From an uncultured Eubacteriales bacterium (GTDB lineage Bacteria; Bacillota; Clostridia; Oscillospirales; Oscillospiraceae): a stretch of 64,000 nucleotides of DNA. The first letter of the stretch is position 1, and every line of letters starts with the position of its first letter. The translations under genes were made by a program, and so were the position numbers. The notes below the pieces were generated by a model. It searched no databases and had not been told where the DNA came from. It worked only from the letters and a program-made list of their open reading frames with translations. The stretch covers positions 1-64,000 of the forward strand of contig UQZJ01000010.1 of assembly GCA_900545495.1 (NCBI GenBank), given 5' to 3'. Shown here in pieces: positions 50,056 to 58,841 of this stretch.

Positions 50056-50913
50056 TTAGCCCTTGACGGCGCCGGCAGCCACACCCTTGATGATGTGCTT
50101 CTGGCAGCACAGGTAAAAGACGATGACCGGCAGGATGCTCAGCAGGATCAGCGCCATGGTGGCGCCCATGTCCACCTGTCCGTAGCTGCCCTTCAGGTGT
50201 TGGATGACGATGGGGATGGTCATATATTTGGTACGATCCAGCACCAGATACGGCAGCAGGAAGTCGTTCCATACCCACATGATCTCCAGCACACCCACGG
50301 AGATGAAGGTGGGCTTCATCATGGGCAGCACCACCAGGAAGAAGGTGCGCAGCGGGCCGCAGCCGTCGATCGCAGCGGCTTCTTCGATCTCCAGCGGAAT
50401 GGACTTCACGAAGCCGGAGAACATAAACACCGCCAGCCCCGCGCCGAAGCCCAGATACACCACCGGGATGGTCCACGGCGTGTCCAGATGCAGCTTGTTG
50501 GCGGTACGGGACAGGGTAAACATCACCATCTGGAACGGCACCACCATGGAGAACACGCACAGGTAGTAGATGATCTTACTGACCAGACTGCCCACGCGGG
50601 AGACGTACCACGCTGCCATGGACGTACACAGCAGGATCAGCGCAGAGGACGCGAGGGTGATAAACAGGCTGTACAGCACCGCCTTGATAAACGGATAGTT
50701 GCCGAAGGTCATGCCCTTGATGTAGTTTTGCAGCCCCACGAAGGAGGTCTCATTGGGGAGGGCGAAGGTCTCCGTGTTCACGGCGGCGTTGCTCTTGAAG
50801 GAGTTCATCAGCACAATGAGGATGGGCAGCACATAGACGATGCAGATCACGGCAAAGGCCACGGTCAGCGCCATCTTGCTGCGCTCATGCTTTTTCGCCA
50901 GATTTGTCTGCAT
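50056..50913 (-). CDS. ABC sugar permease, MalG type
   Basis: A 285-residue membrane protein with six helices and the EAA loop near the end: EIEEAAAIDGCGPLRTFF, which docks the ATPase. It begins TAATG-coupled with the upstream permease. It belongs to the CUT1 sugar-importer family (maltose, maltodextrin or oligosaccharide). Confidence 0.92.
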   Translation of the reverse strand: MQTNLAKKHERSKMALTVAFAVICIVYVLPILIVLMNSFKSNAAVNTETFALPNETSFVGLQNYIKGMTFGNYPFIKAVLYSLFITLASSALILLCTSMAAWYVSRVGSLVSKIIYYLCVFSMVVPFQMVMFTLSRTANKLHLDTPWTIPVVYLGFGAGLAVFMFSGFVKSIPLEIEEAAAIDGCGPLRTFFLVVLPMMKPTFISVGVLEIMWVWNDFLLPYLVLDRTKYMTIPIVIQHLKGSYGQVDMGATMALILLSILPVIVFYLCCQKHIIKGVAAGAVKG

Positions 50914-51836
50914 TACTGCTGCACCTCCTTTTTACGGGTGGACTGAAGCTGGATCAGACCGATCACAGCCACAAGGATGAAGAACACCACTGCCTTGGCC
51001 TGTCCTACGCCGCGGTTGTTGCCGCCGCCGGAGTAGAAGGCGCTGTAGATGTTCAGCGCCAGCATCTCCGTGGTCTTGATGACGCTGCCGTCCGGCTGCT
51101 GGAGGAAGGGACGGCCGCCTGTCAGGGCCAGGTTCTGGTCGAACAGCTTGAAGCCGTTGGTCAGGGTCAGAAAGATGCAGATGGTGAAGGAACTCATCAT
51201 GTTGGGGATGGTGACCTTCCACAGCATCTGCCAGCTGTTGGCACCGTCGATACGGGCGGCCTCCAGCATATCCTCCGGAATGGATTGCAGACCGGCGATA
51301 TAGATGATCATCATATAGCCCACCTGCTGCCAGCACATCAGGATGATAAGACCCCAGAAGCCGTACTTGCTCTCCAGCACCACGGAGGTTTCGTACTTCA
51401 CCAGAATGCCGTCAAAGATCATGGACCAGATGTAGCCCAGCACGATGCCGCCGATGAGGTTGGGCATGAAGAACACCGTGCGGAACAGGTTGGAGCCCTT
51501 GATGCCCTTGGTCAGGAAATAGGCCACCGCAAAGGCCAGCACATTGATGAACAGTACCGACACGAAGGCGAACAGCGCCGTGTACCAGAAGGCGTGGACA
51601 AAGGTACTGTCGGAGAAGGCCTTCACATAGTTGCTAAAGCCCACCCACGTCCACTGGCTGGTCAGCTTGAACTTACAGAAGGACAAAAACGCGCCTTTCA
51701 GAAACGGATACAAAAAACCGATGCAAAAGGCGGCGAAGGTGGGCAGCAGGAACAGCCACACCATCCGTTGAATGGGCCGGCGGATCAGACGGCTGCTGAG
51801 GGCGGCCGCATCCCGCTTTCTGTGTAATCGCTTCAT
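50913..51836 (-). CDS. ABC sugar permease, MalF type
   Basis: A 307-residue permease with six helices; EAA loop DMLEAARIDGANSWQMLWKV. Coupled to MalG by a one-base stop/start overlap. The CUT1 pair needs an ATPase, which here is encoded away at 56846-58018. Ribosome site at CAGGAGTGAGAG. Confidence 0.92.
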   Translation of the reverse strand: MKRLHRKRDAAALSSRLIRRPIQRMVWLFLLPTFAAFCIGFLYPFLKGAFLSFCKFKLTSQWTWVGFSNYVKAFSDSTFVHAFWYTALFAFVSVLFINVLAFAVAYFLTKGIKGSNLFRTVFFMPNLIGGIVLGYIWSMIFDGILVKYETSVVLESKYGFWGLIILMCWQQVGYMMIIYIAGLQSIPEDMLEAARIDGANSWQMLWKVTIPNMMSSFTICIFLTLTNGFKLFDQNLALTGGRPFLQQPDGSVIKTTEMLALNIYSAFYSGGGNNRGVGQAKAVVFFILVAVIGLIQLQSTRKKEVQQ

Positions 51837-51925
51837 TCTCTCACTCCTGTTCCGCTTTTATTGTTATGGCGAAAGCTCTTGCCCGAAGGGGTTCGGCCAA
51901 CAGCTCACGCCACCACAGAGAGTGT

Positions 51926-51961
51926 ACAGGCGGGGCGGGCGTGATCGCCCGCCCCACCTGT
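51926..51961 (-). terminator. GC-rich hairpin after the binding-protein gene
   Basis: A 15-bp stem with one mismatch (51926-51941 with 51946-51961), loop TGAT. Without a T run, it probably stabilises the upstream binding-protein mRNA more than it ends transcription. It shares the GGGGCGGGC core with the hairpin at 50011-50035. Confidence 0.7.
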
Positions 51962-51996
51962 TTCCTATGCTTTTTCGTCAGTCAGATACGCAGGAC

Positions 51997-53313
51997 TTAG
52001 TGCTCGTTGGCGTACTGGGTGGCCCAGCCTTCCACGAAAGCAGTCTTGACGTTGTCCCAGCTGCCGCTGCCGGTGGCGTACTGGCTCAGAGCGTCCACCA
52101 CGGCGGCACGCCAATCGTCAACAGCGGGAGTCCAGTTGAACGCCCAAGTGACGGTGTAGTTGCCGTTGGCAACATACTCGTTGGCCTGTGCGAAGAACAC
52201 GTTCTCGGGGGTCTTGGCGTTCTTGAAGGGGCAGGGACCAAACTGCTCAGCCAGCATGGTGGTGCCGACGTCAGAGGTGACGACCCAGTTCATGAAGTCC
52301 AGAGTAGCCTTGATGTCCGCCTCGGAGGCGTTCTTGTTCACAGCCCAGCAGTTCTCAGTGCCGCAGCACAGACCGGCCTTCTCCTCGCCGTCCACACCGC
52401 AGTAGATGGGGATCATGGCCAGATCGTCGGCGTTCATGCCGAACTTCTCAGCGGAGGTCAGGTTGCTGAACTCCCAAGTGCCGTTCTGATAGAACACAGC
52501 CTTGCCCTCGCCGAACTCAGCCTCAGCCTGGTCGCCGGTGGCGGACAGCAGGGCAGCGCCGGTGGTGGCGGAGTCAGTGATGTACAGATCCCAGATAGCC
52601 TTGTAGTTATCCAGATAGGTGCCCTTGATGGTGGCGGGCTGCGCGGTCACATTGTCATCGCGGAACTCGTAGAACAGGGGCATATTGGCCAGATGGCCGG
52701 AGAAGCGCCAAGAGGAGGAGCCGTCCAGACCGGCGGAGGTAAAGGCATCGAAGCCCAGCTCAGCGGCGCGGGCGTGGATGTCATCGGCAACGGTCTTCAG
52801 GGACTCAAAGTTGGTGATCTCGTCCAGAGAGTGACCGGCCTTCTCCAGCAGGGCCTTGTTGACGATGATGCCAAAGGCCTCGTAGCAGTAACCGATGGAA
52901 ACGGTCTCGCCGTCGGCGTTCTTCAGATCAAAGTCATGGGTGGTCATCTGGTTGTACACGTCGGTGCCTTCCAGATTGTAGCAGAACTCACCGTAGCTGT
53001 TGACAGCGCCCAAATTGCCCACCTGGAACATGGTGGGAGCGGTGTCCTTATCCATCTCGGCGGTCAGGGTGGTGTCGTACTGGCCGGAGGCGGCGGTGAC
53101 GACCTTGACGGGTACACCGGTCTCAGCGGTGTAGGCGGCGGCCACAGTCTGCCAAGCGGCGTCGGACTCGGGCTTGAAGTTCAGGTAGTACACGCTGCCG
53201 GTGGCAGTGTCGCCGCCCTCGTTGGGGTCGGCATCGGGCTGCTTCTGCTCGCCGCAGGCTACCAGGGACAGAGCCATCACGAGAGCCAGAAGCATTGCAA
53301 GAAACTTCTTCAT
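51997..53313 (-). CDS. Extracellular sugar-binding lipoprotein
   Basis: A 438-residue protein with signal peptide and lipobox SLVACG (Cys at residue 20), then a CUT1-type binding domain (AAYTAETGVPVKVVTAASGQ at the first lobe; GKAVFYQNGTWEFSNL in the second). It delivers sugar to the MalFG-type permease encoded next. It lies 59 bases behind lacI; a small palindrome (ACGCCG/CGGCGT at about 53346) is between them. Confidence 0.92.
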   Translation of the reverse strand: MKKFLAMLLALVMALSLVACGEQKQPDADPNEGGDTATGSVYYLNFKPESDAAWQTVAAAYTAETGVPVKVVTAASGQYDTTLTAEMDKDTAPTMFQVGNLGAVNSYGEFCYNLEGTDVYNQMTTHDFDLKNADGETVSIGYCYEAFGIIVNKALLEKAGHSLDEITNFESLKTVADDIHARAAELGFDAFTSAGLDGSSSWRFSGHLANMPLFYEFRDDNVTAQPATIKGTYLDNYKAIWDLYITDSATTGAALLSATGDQAEAEFGEGKAVFYQNGTWEFSNLTSAEKFGMNADDLAMIPIYCGVDGEEKAGLCCGTENCWAVNKNASEADIKATLDFMNWVVTSDVGTTMLAEQFGPCPFKNAKTPENVFFAQANEYVANGNYTVTWAFNWTPAVDDWRAAVVDALSQYATGSGSWDNVKTAFVEGWATQYANEH

Positions 53314-53372
53314 TTGAGATTACTCCTTCAAAATAATTTATTCTCACGCCGTTTCCGGCGTAAAAACCTGAT

Positions 53373-54383
53373 TCAGAGACTTTGCACGGAGCCGCCCTCT
53401 CGCAGCTGGGTGGGCAGCACCTCGCAGCAGTGGACGCCGTGGCCCCGGAGCATACCCAGCAGGATCTGGGCGCTGCGCCGTCCCATCTCTTCCATGGGCT
53501 GGCACAGGGTAGTCAGCGGCGGCTCGATGTAGGCGGACAGCTCCAGTCCGTCGATGGCGATAACGGAGCAGTCCTCCGGGATGCGGCGTCCGGCATCCCG
53601 CAGCGCCCGCATGGCGCCGATGGCCATGGAGTCGGCAATGGCGAACAGCGCCGTAAACTCCGTGCCCTGCCGCAGCTTTTCGCGGACAGCCTCGTAGGCG
53701 TCCCGGATGTCGAAGCTGCCGGCGCACATGACCAGCTCCTCGTCCACCGGGATACCGTGGCTCTCCAGTGCCTTGCGGTAGCCCTGATAGCGAAGCTGGC
53801 TGATGGACTGGTCATCCTCCCGGCAGATCAGCGCCGCAATGCGGCGGTGCCCGTGTTCATACAGGTGATCCACCGCCTGTCGCGCCGTCTCCTCATCGGC
53901 GATGGATACGGCGGAATACTCGCCCACGCGGAGGGTGCCGTACTGGTTGGAGTAGGAGCAGAACACGAAGGGTACGTTCAGCATGGCCAGATCCTCCGGC
54001 GTGTAGTCGAAACGTCCGCCCAGAAAGATAATGCCCTGCAAACGCTTTTCCCGCTCCATGACGGCGGCACGCTGTACCTCGTCGCCGCAGGAGGGGATCT
54101 GCTGCATCACCAGAGAAAAGCCGGCGTCGGTGACGGTCTTTTCAATGGCGTGGATAATGCCCGTGTAGAAAGGGTTGGACACGCCGCGCACCACAAGGCC
54201 GATGGCCTCGGACTTGGTGCGCACCAGAACACGGGCGCTGTCGTTGGGGATATAGTTGCAGGCGTCAATGACCGCCTGCACCTTGCGGCGCACATCATCG
54301 CTGACGTCAGGCTTGCCGTTGAGCACACGGGATACAGTGCTGACGCTGACGCTGCACTGCTTTGCGATGTCCTTGATCGTCAT
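53373..54383 (-). CDS. LacI-family regulator of the sugar operon
   Basis: A 336-residue LacI/GalR protein. N-terminal HTH (TIKDIAKQCSVSVSTVSRVL, NGKPDVSDDV) and hinge, then a two-lobe sugar-binding core (IGLVVRGVSNPFYTGII, ALFAIADSMAIGAMRALRDAG). It is first in the operon and has matching operators at its own start and in the msmX promoter. A sugar inducer should release it; the identity is not evident. Confidence 0.93.
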   Translation of the reverse strand: MTIKDIAKQCSVSVSTVSRVLNGKPDVSDDVRRKVQAVIDACNYIPNDSARVLVRTKSEAIGLVVRGVSNPFYTGIIHAIEKTVTDAGFSLVMQQIPSCGDEVQRAAVMEREKRLQGIIFLGGRFDYTPEDLAMLNVPFVFCSYSNQYGTLRVGEYSAVSIADEETARQAVDHLYEHGHRRIAALICREDDQSISQLRYQGYRKALESHGIPVDEELVMCAGSFDIRDAYEAVREKLRQGTEFTALFAIADSMAIGAMRALRDAGRRIPEDCSVIAIDGLELSAYIEPPLTTLCQPMEEMGRRSAQILLGMLRGHGVHCCEVLPTQLREGGSVQSL

Positions 54384-54428
54384 GCCGATGGTCCTTCCTG
54401 TCGTGTTCTGCGGAGGCGCGGCATCTCT

Positions 54429-54454
54429 CGGAAACCTTACCGGAAACGTTACCG
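54429..54454. promoter_or_regulatory. Two overlapping LacI-type operators
   Basis: CGGAAACCTTACCG (54429-54442) and CGGAAACGTTACCG (54441-54454), two copies sharing CG. They lie at about +9 to +34 of the lacI transcript. A related site is at 58214-58227. Confidence 0.75.
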
Positions 54455-54469
54455 AGCTCCACGATGCCT

Positions 54470-54498
54470 ATCCTACCAACTTTCCATAAAAATGTCAA
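54470..54498 (-). promoter_or_regulatory. Promoter of the lacI-sugar operon
   Basis: Minus strand TTGACA (complement of 54493-54498), 17-base spacer, TAGGAT (complement of 54470-54475). Predicted start near 54463. Confidence 0.85.
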
Positions 54499-54602
54499 TG
54501 GATTTTACTATTTTTTGCCGAAACGCACATAACGAACAGGCGTTTTCTTGTGAAAATCACAAGGGACGCGCCCACCGGCGCCCCCCTTGCGGCATATATT
54601 CC

Positions 54603-55049
54603 TTATTTTGCGATATCCATTTCCCGGAGAAGCTGCTCCAACCGGCTCTCGCCCACCACGCAGACGCCGTGCTCCCGCAGCAGCGCCGCCGCCGTACCCC
54701 AGCCGTCGGTAAGGGTGCCGGTGAAGCTGCCGTCGTAGATCTGCCCGCTGCCGCAGGAGGGACTGCGCTCCTTCAGCACGGCGGTGGTGCAGCCGTACAG
54801 CGCCGCCAGACGCAGCGCCTCCTCTGCGCCCCGGCGGTACTGGGTCGTCACGTCCGTCCCATCGGCGCTGACCACCCGGTCATTTTGCTGCTCCGAGGGG
54901 GCGCGGGGCGTGGGAAGTCCGCCCAGCTGCTCCGGACATACGGGGATGACGAGGCCGCGCCGCGCCAGCTCCTGCGCCAGCGGATGGGGCTTGCTTTTCC
55001 CGTCGTAGCGGCAGGCGCAGCCCAGCAGACACGCGCTGATGAGGATCAT
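54603..55049 (-). CDS. DUF523-family protein
   Basis: A 148-residue protein with the DUF523 pattern: ISACLLGCACRYDGKSK at the start, VCPEQLGGLPTPR, KERSPSCGSGQIYDGSF, with several invariant Cys that may hold a metal. Function unknown; some members are linked to 2-thiouracil metabolism. Overlaps the Nudix gene by 4 bases (ATGA). Confidence 0.9.
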   Translation of the reverse strand: MILISACLLGCACRYDGKSKPHPLAQELARRGLVIPVCPEQLGGLPTPRAPSEQQNDRVVSADGTDVTTQYRRGAEEALRLAALYGCTTAVLKERSPSCGSGQIYDGSFTGTLTDGWGTAAALLREHGVCVVGESRLEQLLREMDIAK

Positions 55050-55522
55050 ACGGCCAGCTCCTTTCTGTCCAGCGCGGCATAGACCAGCGTCTCGCCCCGG
55101 TATTGCAGTTTCAGGGAGAAGAACGGCGTGTCCGGCTGCCGGATGAGGTCAAGGAAGATCTTATCCCCCACCCACTGGGGCAGGGCGGCCAGCGCGTCCT
55201 TGTGCAGCCACTCCAGTACACCCTCGCTGCACTCGTGGATGCTTCCCGTCCAGCCGGTGGCGGTGAACAGGTGCATATATTCGCCCTCCCACTCGTCGGA
55301 TACGAAGGTGATGACGGCCCGATAGCGGTAGTCCGTCAAGGTCAGACCCGTCTCCTCCAGCGTCTCCCGGCAGACGCACTCCTCCGGGCTTTCGCCCTCC
55401 TCGCACTTGCCGCCCACGCCGATCCACTTGTCGTGGTTCAGGTCGTTCTCCTTCTTGATGCGGTGGAGCATCAGGTACTCGCCGCGGGGATTTTCAATAT
55501 AGCAAAGGGTGGTGTTCTTCAT
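55046..55522 (-). CDS. Nudix hydrolase
   Basis: A 158-residue Nudix protein. The box is GKCEEGESPEECVCRETLEE plus TGL, a complete GX5EX7REUXEEXGU motif. It opens TTLCYIENPRGEYLMLHRIK, like 8-oxo-dGTP diphosphatases of the MutT type. Start 55522 has AAAGGACA. Shares a transcript with DUF523. Confidence 0.92.
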   Translation of the reverse strand: MKNTTLCYIENPRGEYLMLHRIKKENDLNHDKWIGVGGKCEEGESPEECVCRETLEETGLTLTDYRYRAVITFVSDEWEGEYMHLFTATGWTGSIHECSEGVLEWLHKDALAALPQWVGDKIFLDLIRQPDTPFFSLKLQYRGETLVYAALDRKELAV

Positions 55523-55541
55523 GGCCGCTCTGTCCTTTCGA

Positions 55542-55570
55542 TTTACAAGCTTTGACACATAGTATATAAT
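55542..55570 (+). promoter_or_regulatory. Promoter of the DUF1653-YgjP pair
   Basis: TTTACA at 55542-55547, 17-base spacer, TATAAT at 55565-55570. The -10 overlaps the -10 of the minus promoter at 55561-55589. Confidence 0.8.
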
Positions 55571-55589
55571 GTGGACAGAGACAATGCAA
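55561..55589 (-). promoter_or_regulatory. Promoter of the Nudix-DUF523 pair
   Basis: Minus strand TTGCAT (complement of 55584-55589), 17-base spacer, TATACT (complement of 55561-55566). Both -10 boxes share AGTATATAAT, so only one polymerase can bind at a time. Confidence 0.8.
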
Positions 55590-55611
55590 GCCATACTGGG
55601 GAGGAAAACAT

Positions 55612-55830
55612 ATGTCGACAGTCAGACCCGGGCGCTACCGCCACTTCAAGGGAAACGAATACGAGGTCATCGGCGTCGCCCGCCACTCCGAGACGCTGGA
55701 GGAGATGGTGGTCTACCGCGCCCTGTACGGCGACGGCGGCCTGTGGGTGCGTCCCGCCGCCATGTGGACGGAGCAGGTGGAGCGGGACGGCTACTGCGGC
55801 CCCCGCTTCCGGCTGGTGGAGGGGGACTGA
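55612..55830 (+). CDS. DUF1653-family protein
   Basis: A 72-residue single-domain protein: RPGRYRHFKGNEYEVIGVAR, HSETLEEMVVYRALYG, then RPAAMWTEQV. Usual DUF1653 length and motif. Unknown role. ATG at 55612; stop overlaps the YgjP start as TGATG. Confidence 0.88.
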   Translation: MSTVRPGRYRHFKGNEYEVIGVARHSETLEEMVVYRALYGDGGLWVRPAAMWTEQVERDGYCGPRFRLVEGD

Positions 55831-56345
55831 TGGCGGATTACACGGTCATCCGCTCCCGCCGCCGCACCATGGCGCTGGAGGTGACGCGGGAGGGCGCGGC
55901 GCTGGTGCGGGCGCCCCTCCGGGCATCGGAGGCGGACATCACCCGCTTCGTGGAGGAGCACCGGGCGTGGCTGGACAAGCACCTTGCCCAGCGGCAGGCG
56001 TATCTGGCGGCGCACCCGGCGCCGTCGCCGGAGCAGATCGAGCTGTGGCGGCGTCAGGCCAAGGCGGTGCTGCCGGCACGGGTGGCCTACTGGGCGGCCC
56101 GCATGGGCGTGGAGCCCGCCGGTATCACCATCACCGCCGCCCGCACCCGCTTTGGAAGCTGTTCCGGCAAAAACCGGCTCAGCTTCTCCCTGTACCTGAT
56201 GGACTATCCGGCGGAGGCCATCGAGTATGTGGTGGTGCATGAGCTGGCGCATATCCGGCACCACGACCACTCCCCGGCGTTCTACGGGGAGGTGGCGCGC
56301 TATCTCCCGGACTGGCGTTCCCGCCGTGCGCTGCTGAAAAAATAG
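55830..56345 (+). CDS. YgjP-like metallopeptidase (M48-related, DUF45)
   Basis: A 171-residue protein with zinc motif HELAHIRHHDHSPAFY (HExxH and a third ligand further on), and TRFGSCSGKNRLSFSLYLMD. Family members are soluble zinc peptidases of unknown substrate. Coupled with DUF1653 by a one-base overlap. Confidence 0.92.
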   Translation: MADYTVIRSRRRTMALEVTREGAALVRAPLRASEADITRFVEEHRAWLDKHLAQRQAYLAAHPAPSPEQIELWRRQAKAVLPARVAYWAARMGVEPAGITITAARTRFGSCSGKNRLSFSLYLMDYPAEAIEYVVVHELAHIRHHDHSPAFYGEVARYLPDWRSRRALLKK

Positions 56346-56381
56346 GGAATTGCCCGGCAAAGCGGGCAATTCCCTATTTTT
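56342..56381. terminator. Bidirectional terminator after YgjP
   Basis: A 14-bp stem (56342-56355 with 56364-56377), then a T run. The stop of the small minus gene at 56374 is in the 3' arm. Confidence 0.9.
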
Positions 56382-56529
56382 CTTCTGTGTCGGACAGGTA
56401 CAGCGCCTCCGCTTGCTGCTGGGCGGCGGCTAACCGGACGGCAGCCTGTTCCACCGCGCCGTCGGCAAGGTTTTGCAGCGCATCCGTGATGGCGTTGAAA
56501 AGCAGCGTGTACATTTTCTGATAGGACAT
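56374..56529 (-). CDS. Small coiled-coil protein, 51 residues
   Basis: A 51-residue helical protein: SYQKMYTLLFNAITDALQNL, then AAAQQQAEALYLSDTEE. AGGGGTGATAAA stands ahead of its ATG. It shares the 'YxKMY ... A ... AQ ... E.LY' pattern with the protein at 21606-21800. It has a strong promoter at 56574-56602 and direct-repeat operators. Confidence 0.78.
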   Translation of the reverse strand: MSYQKMYTLLFNAITDALQNLADGAVEQAAVRLAAAQQQAEALYLSDTEEK

Positions 56530-56546
56530 TTTATCACCCCTGTTGC

Positions 56547-56613
56547 GTCAAAACTTCGTCATTCGCACATAAAAGTATACTGCTTCGCTATTATTTTGTC
56601 AATACTTCGTCAT
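56547..56613. repeat. Two direct repeats GTCAANACTTCGTCAT
   Basis: 16-base repeats at 56547-56562 and 56598-56613, 51 bases apart and with one mismatch. One overlaps the -35 of the minus promoter, the other lies just after its start. Likely binding sites of the RHH protein encoded next. Confidence 0.78.
56574..56602 (-). promoter_or_regulatory. Promoter of the 51-residue protein gene
   Basis: Minus strand TTGACA (complement of 56597-56602), 17-base spacer, TATACT (complement of 56574-56579). Confidence 0.88.
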
Positions 56614-56625
56614 GGAGGCGGCAAA

Positions 56626-56796
56626 ATGAAGGATCCGTTGAGCAGATACACACTGCGCGTGGAGCAGGCGCTGCTGGATAAGCTGGGCTATATCGCGGAA
56701 TATGAGGGGCGCACCAAAAACCGCGAGCTGGAGCAGATGATCAAAAAGCGCATTGCGGAATTTGAAAAGGAACACGGCGAGATCAAGCCGGAGTGA
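56626..56796 (+). CDS. Ribbon-helix-helix-like DNA-binding protein
   Basis: A 56-residue protein: DPLSRYTLRVEQALLDKLGY, then NRELEQMIKKRIAEFEKE, an Arc/MetJ-type ribbon-helix-helix by length and pattern. A GGAGGCGG site precedes the ATG at 56626. It is divergent from the 51-residue gene across the direct repeats. No clear plus promoter was found. Confidence 0.78.
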   Translation: MKDPLSRYTLRVEQALLDKLGYIAEYEGRTKNRELEQMIKKRIAEFEKEHGEIKPE

Positions 56797-56799
56797 CAA

Positions 56800-56833
56800 A
56801 AAGAGACCCCATCTAGGCGGATGGGGTCTCTTT
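56800..56833. terminator. Terminator between RHH gene and msmX
   Basis: A 14-bp perfect stem (56800-56813 with 56820-56833), 6-base loop, with A/T flanks. Confidence 0.92.
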
Positions 56834-56845
56834 ATCGCAGATATG

Positions 56846-58018
<1,173 letters not shown>

Positions 58019-58205
58019 ACATCTTGACTGTAGCTGCCCTGCCTCCGCAAACGACAGCCTTACGCGGGGCGGAAAATGTCCCTCGCGCCTTACGGCAAGT
58101 CTCCACATTGCCGCACCGCCAGCCACAGCGGCTCATTCCTCCTTTTCATTTGCCGGTGCGGTGCAAGAAGTGGAGTGCGCCGTGCCGGTGGGGATAGATG
58201 GTAGT

Positions 58206-58234
58206 ATAGTACACGAAAACGTTTCCGAATGCAA
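58206..58234 (-). promoter_or_regulatory. Promoter of msmX with internal LacI operator
   Basis: Minus strand TTGCAT (complement of 58229-58234), 17-base spacer, TACTAT (complement of 58206-58211). The palindrome CGAAAACGTTTCCG (58214-58227) lies exactly in the spacer. Leader of about 180 bases to the ATG. Confidence 0.82.
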
Positions 58235-58264
58235 GTACTTTTGTGAAATCTGTGAGAAAAAAGG

Positions 58265-58298
58265 AGCGCCGCGCCCACAGCAGAGAGGGCGCGGCGCT
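58265..58298 (-). terminator. Terminator of murC-proX
   Basis: A 12-bp GC-rich stem (58265-58276 with 58287-58298) followed on the minus strand by CCTTTTTTC. Confidence 0.92.
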
Positions 58299-58301
58299 GT
58301 A

Positions 58302-58841
58302 TCATAGATCGACGATCACGGGCGCATGGCCGATGGCGGGCAGCAGCGTTTCCAGCACATCGGCGGTTTTCAGCCGCAGGGTGCTGGTGCAGATGCAGGG
58401 GTGGCAGGAGAAGCAGGGCGCCTCATAGACCTCCCGGTCAATGAGCAGCTGCACCCGATTTTCCGTGTCGTTGGCAAGCCCCAGCACCGTGGCGGAGCCG
58501 GGGATGCAGTGCAGCAGCTCCCACAGCAGCTCCTCCGGCGCGAAGCTCAGCCGGGAGGAATTGATCTGGGCGCTGAGATCCTTGGTGTGGAACGGCTTGT
58601 CCGGCATCATGCACAGCAGATAGAACGCGGTCTTTTGCCGGTTGCACAGGAACAGGTTCTTGCACACGCTGACGTCCAGCGCACGGCCCACCTCGGCGCA
58701 CAGCTCCATATTGAAGGCGGCGTCGTGGCTCACACGGTCATAGTCGATGCCCAGACGTTCCAGCAGGTCGAAGGCGGCGGCCTCCTGCTCCGGCAGCACG
58801 CCGGCCGGACGGGTATTGTGACACACAGGAGAGAGGGTCAT
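58302..58841 (-). CDS. proX: Prolyl-tRNA editing protein (YbaK/ProX type)
   Basis: A 179-residue trans-editing deacylase that removes Ala or Cys from mischarged tRNA-Pro. SVCKNLFLCNRQKTAFYLLC with its conserved Lys, KPFHTKDLSAQI and PGSATVLGLANDTE are family parts. It overlaps murC by 4 bases, which is an unusual partner; co-transcription is the only evident link. Confidence 0.9.
   Translation of the reverse strand: MTLSPVCHNTRPAGVLPEQEAAAFDLLERLGIDYDRVSHDAAFNMELCAEVGRALDVSVCKNLFLCNRQKTAFYLLCMMPDKPFHTKDLSAQINSSRLSFAPEELLWELLHCIPGSATVLGLANDTENRVQLLIDREVYEAPCFSCHPCICTSTLRLKTADVLETLLPAIGHAPVIVDL

Noticed and set aside
54547..54563. CTTGTGAAAATCACAAG as a CRP site
   Set aside because: The half-sites are 3 bases apart, not 6; it may be a short hairpin after nothing in particular.
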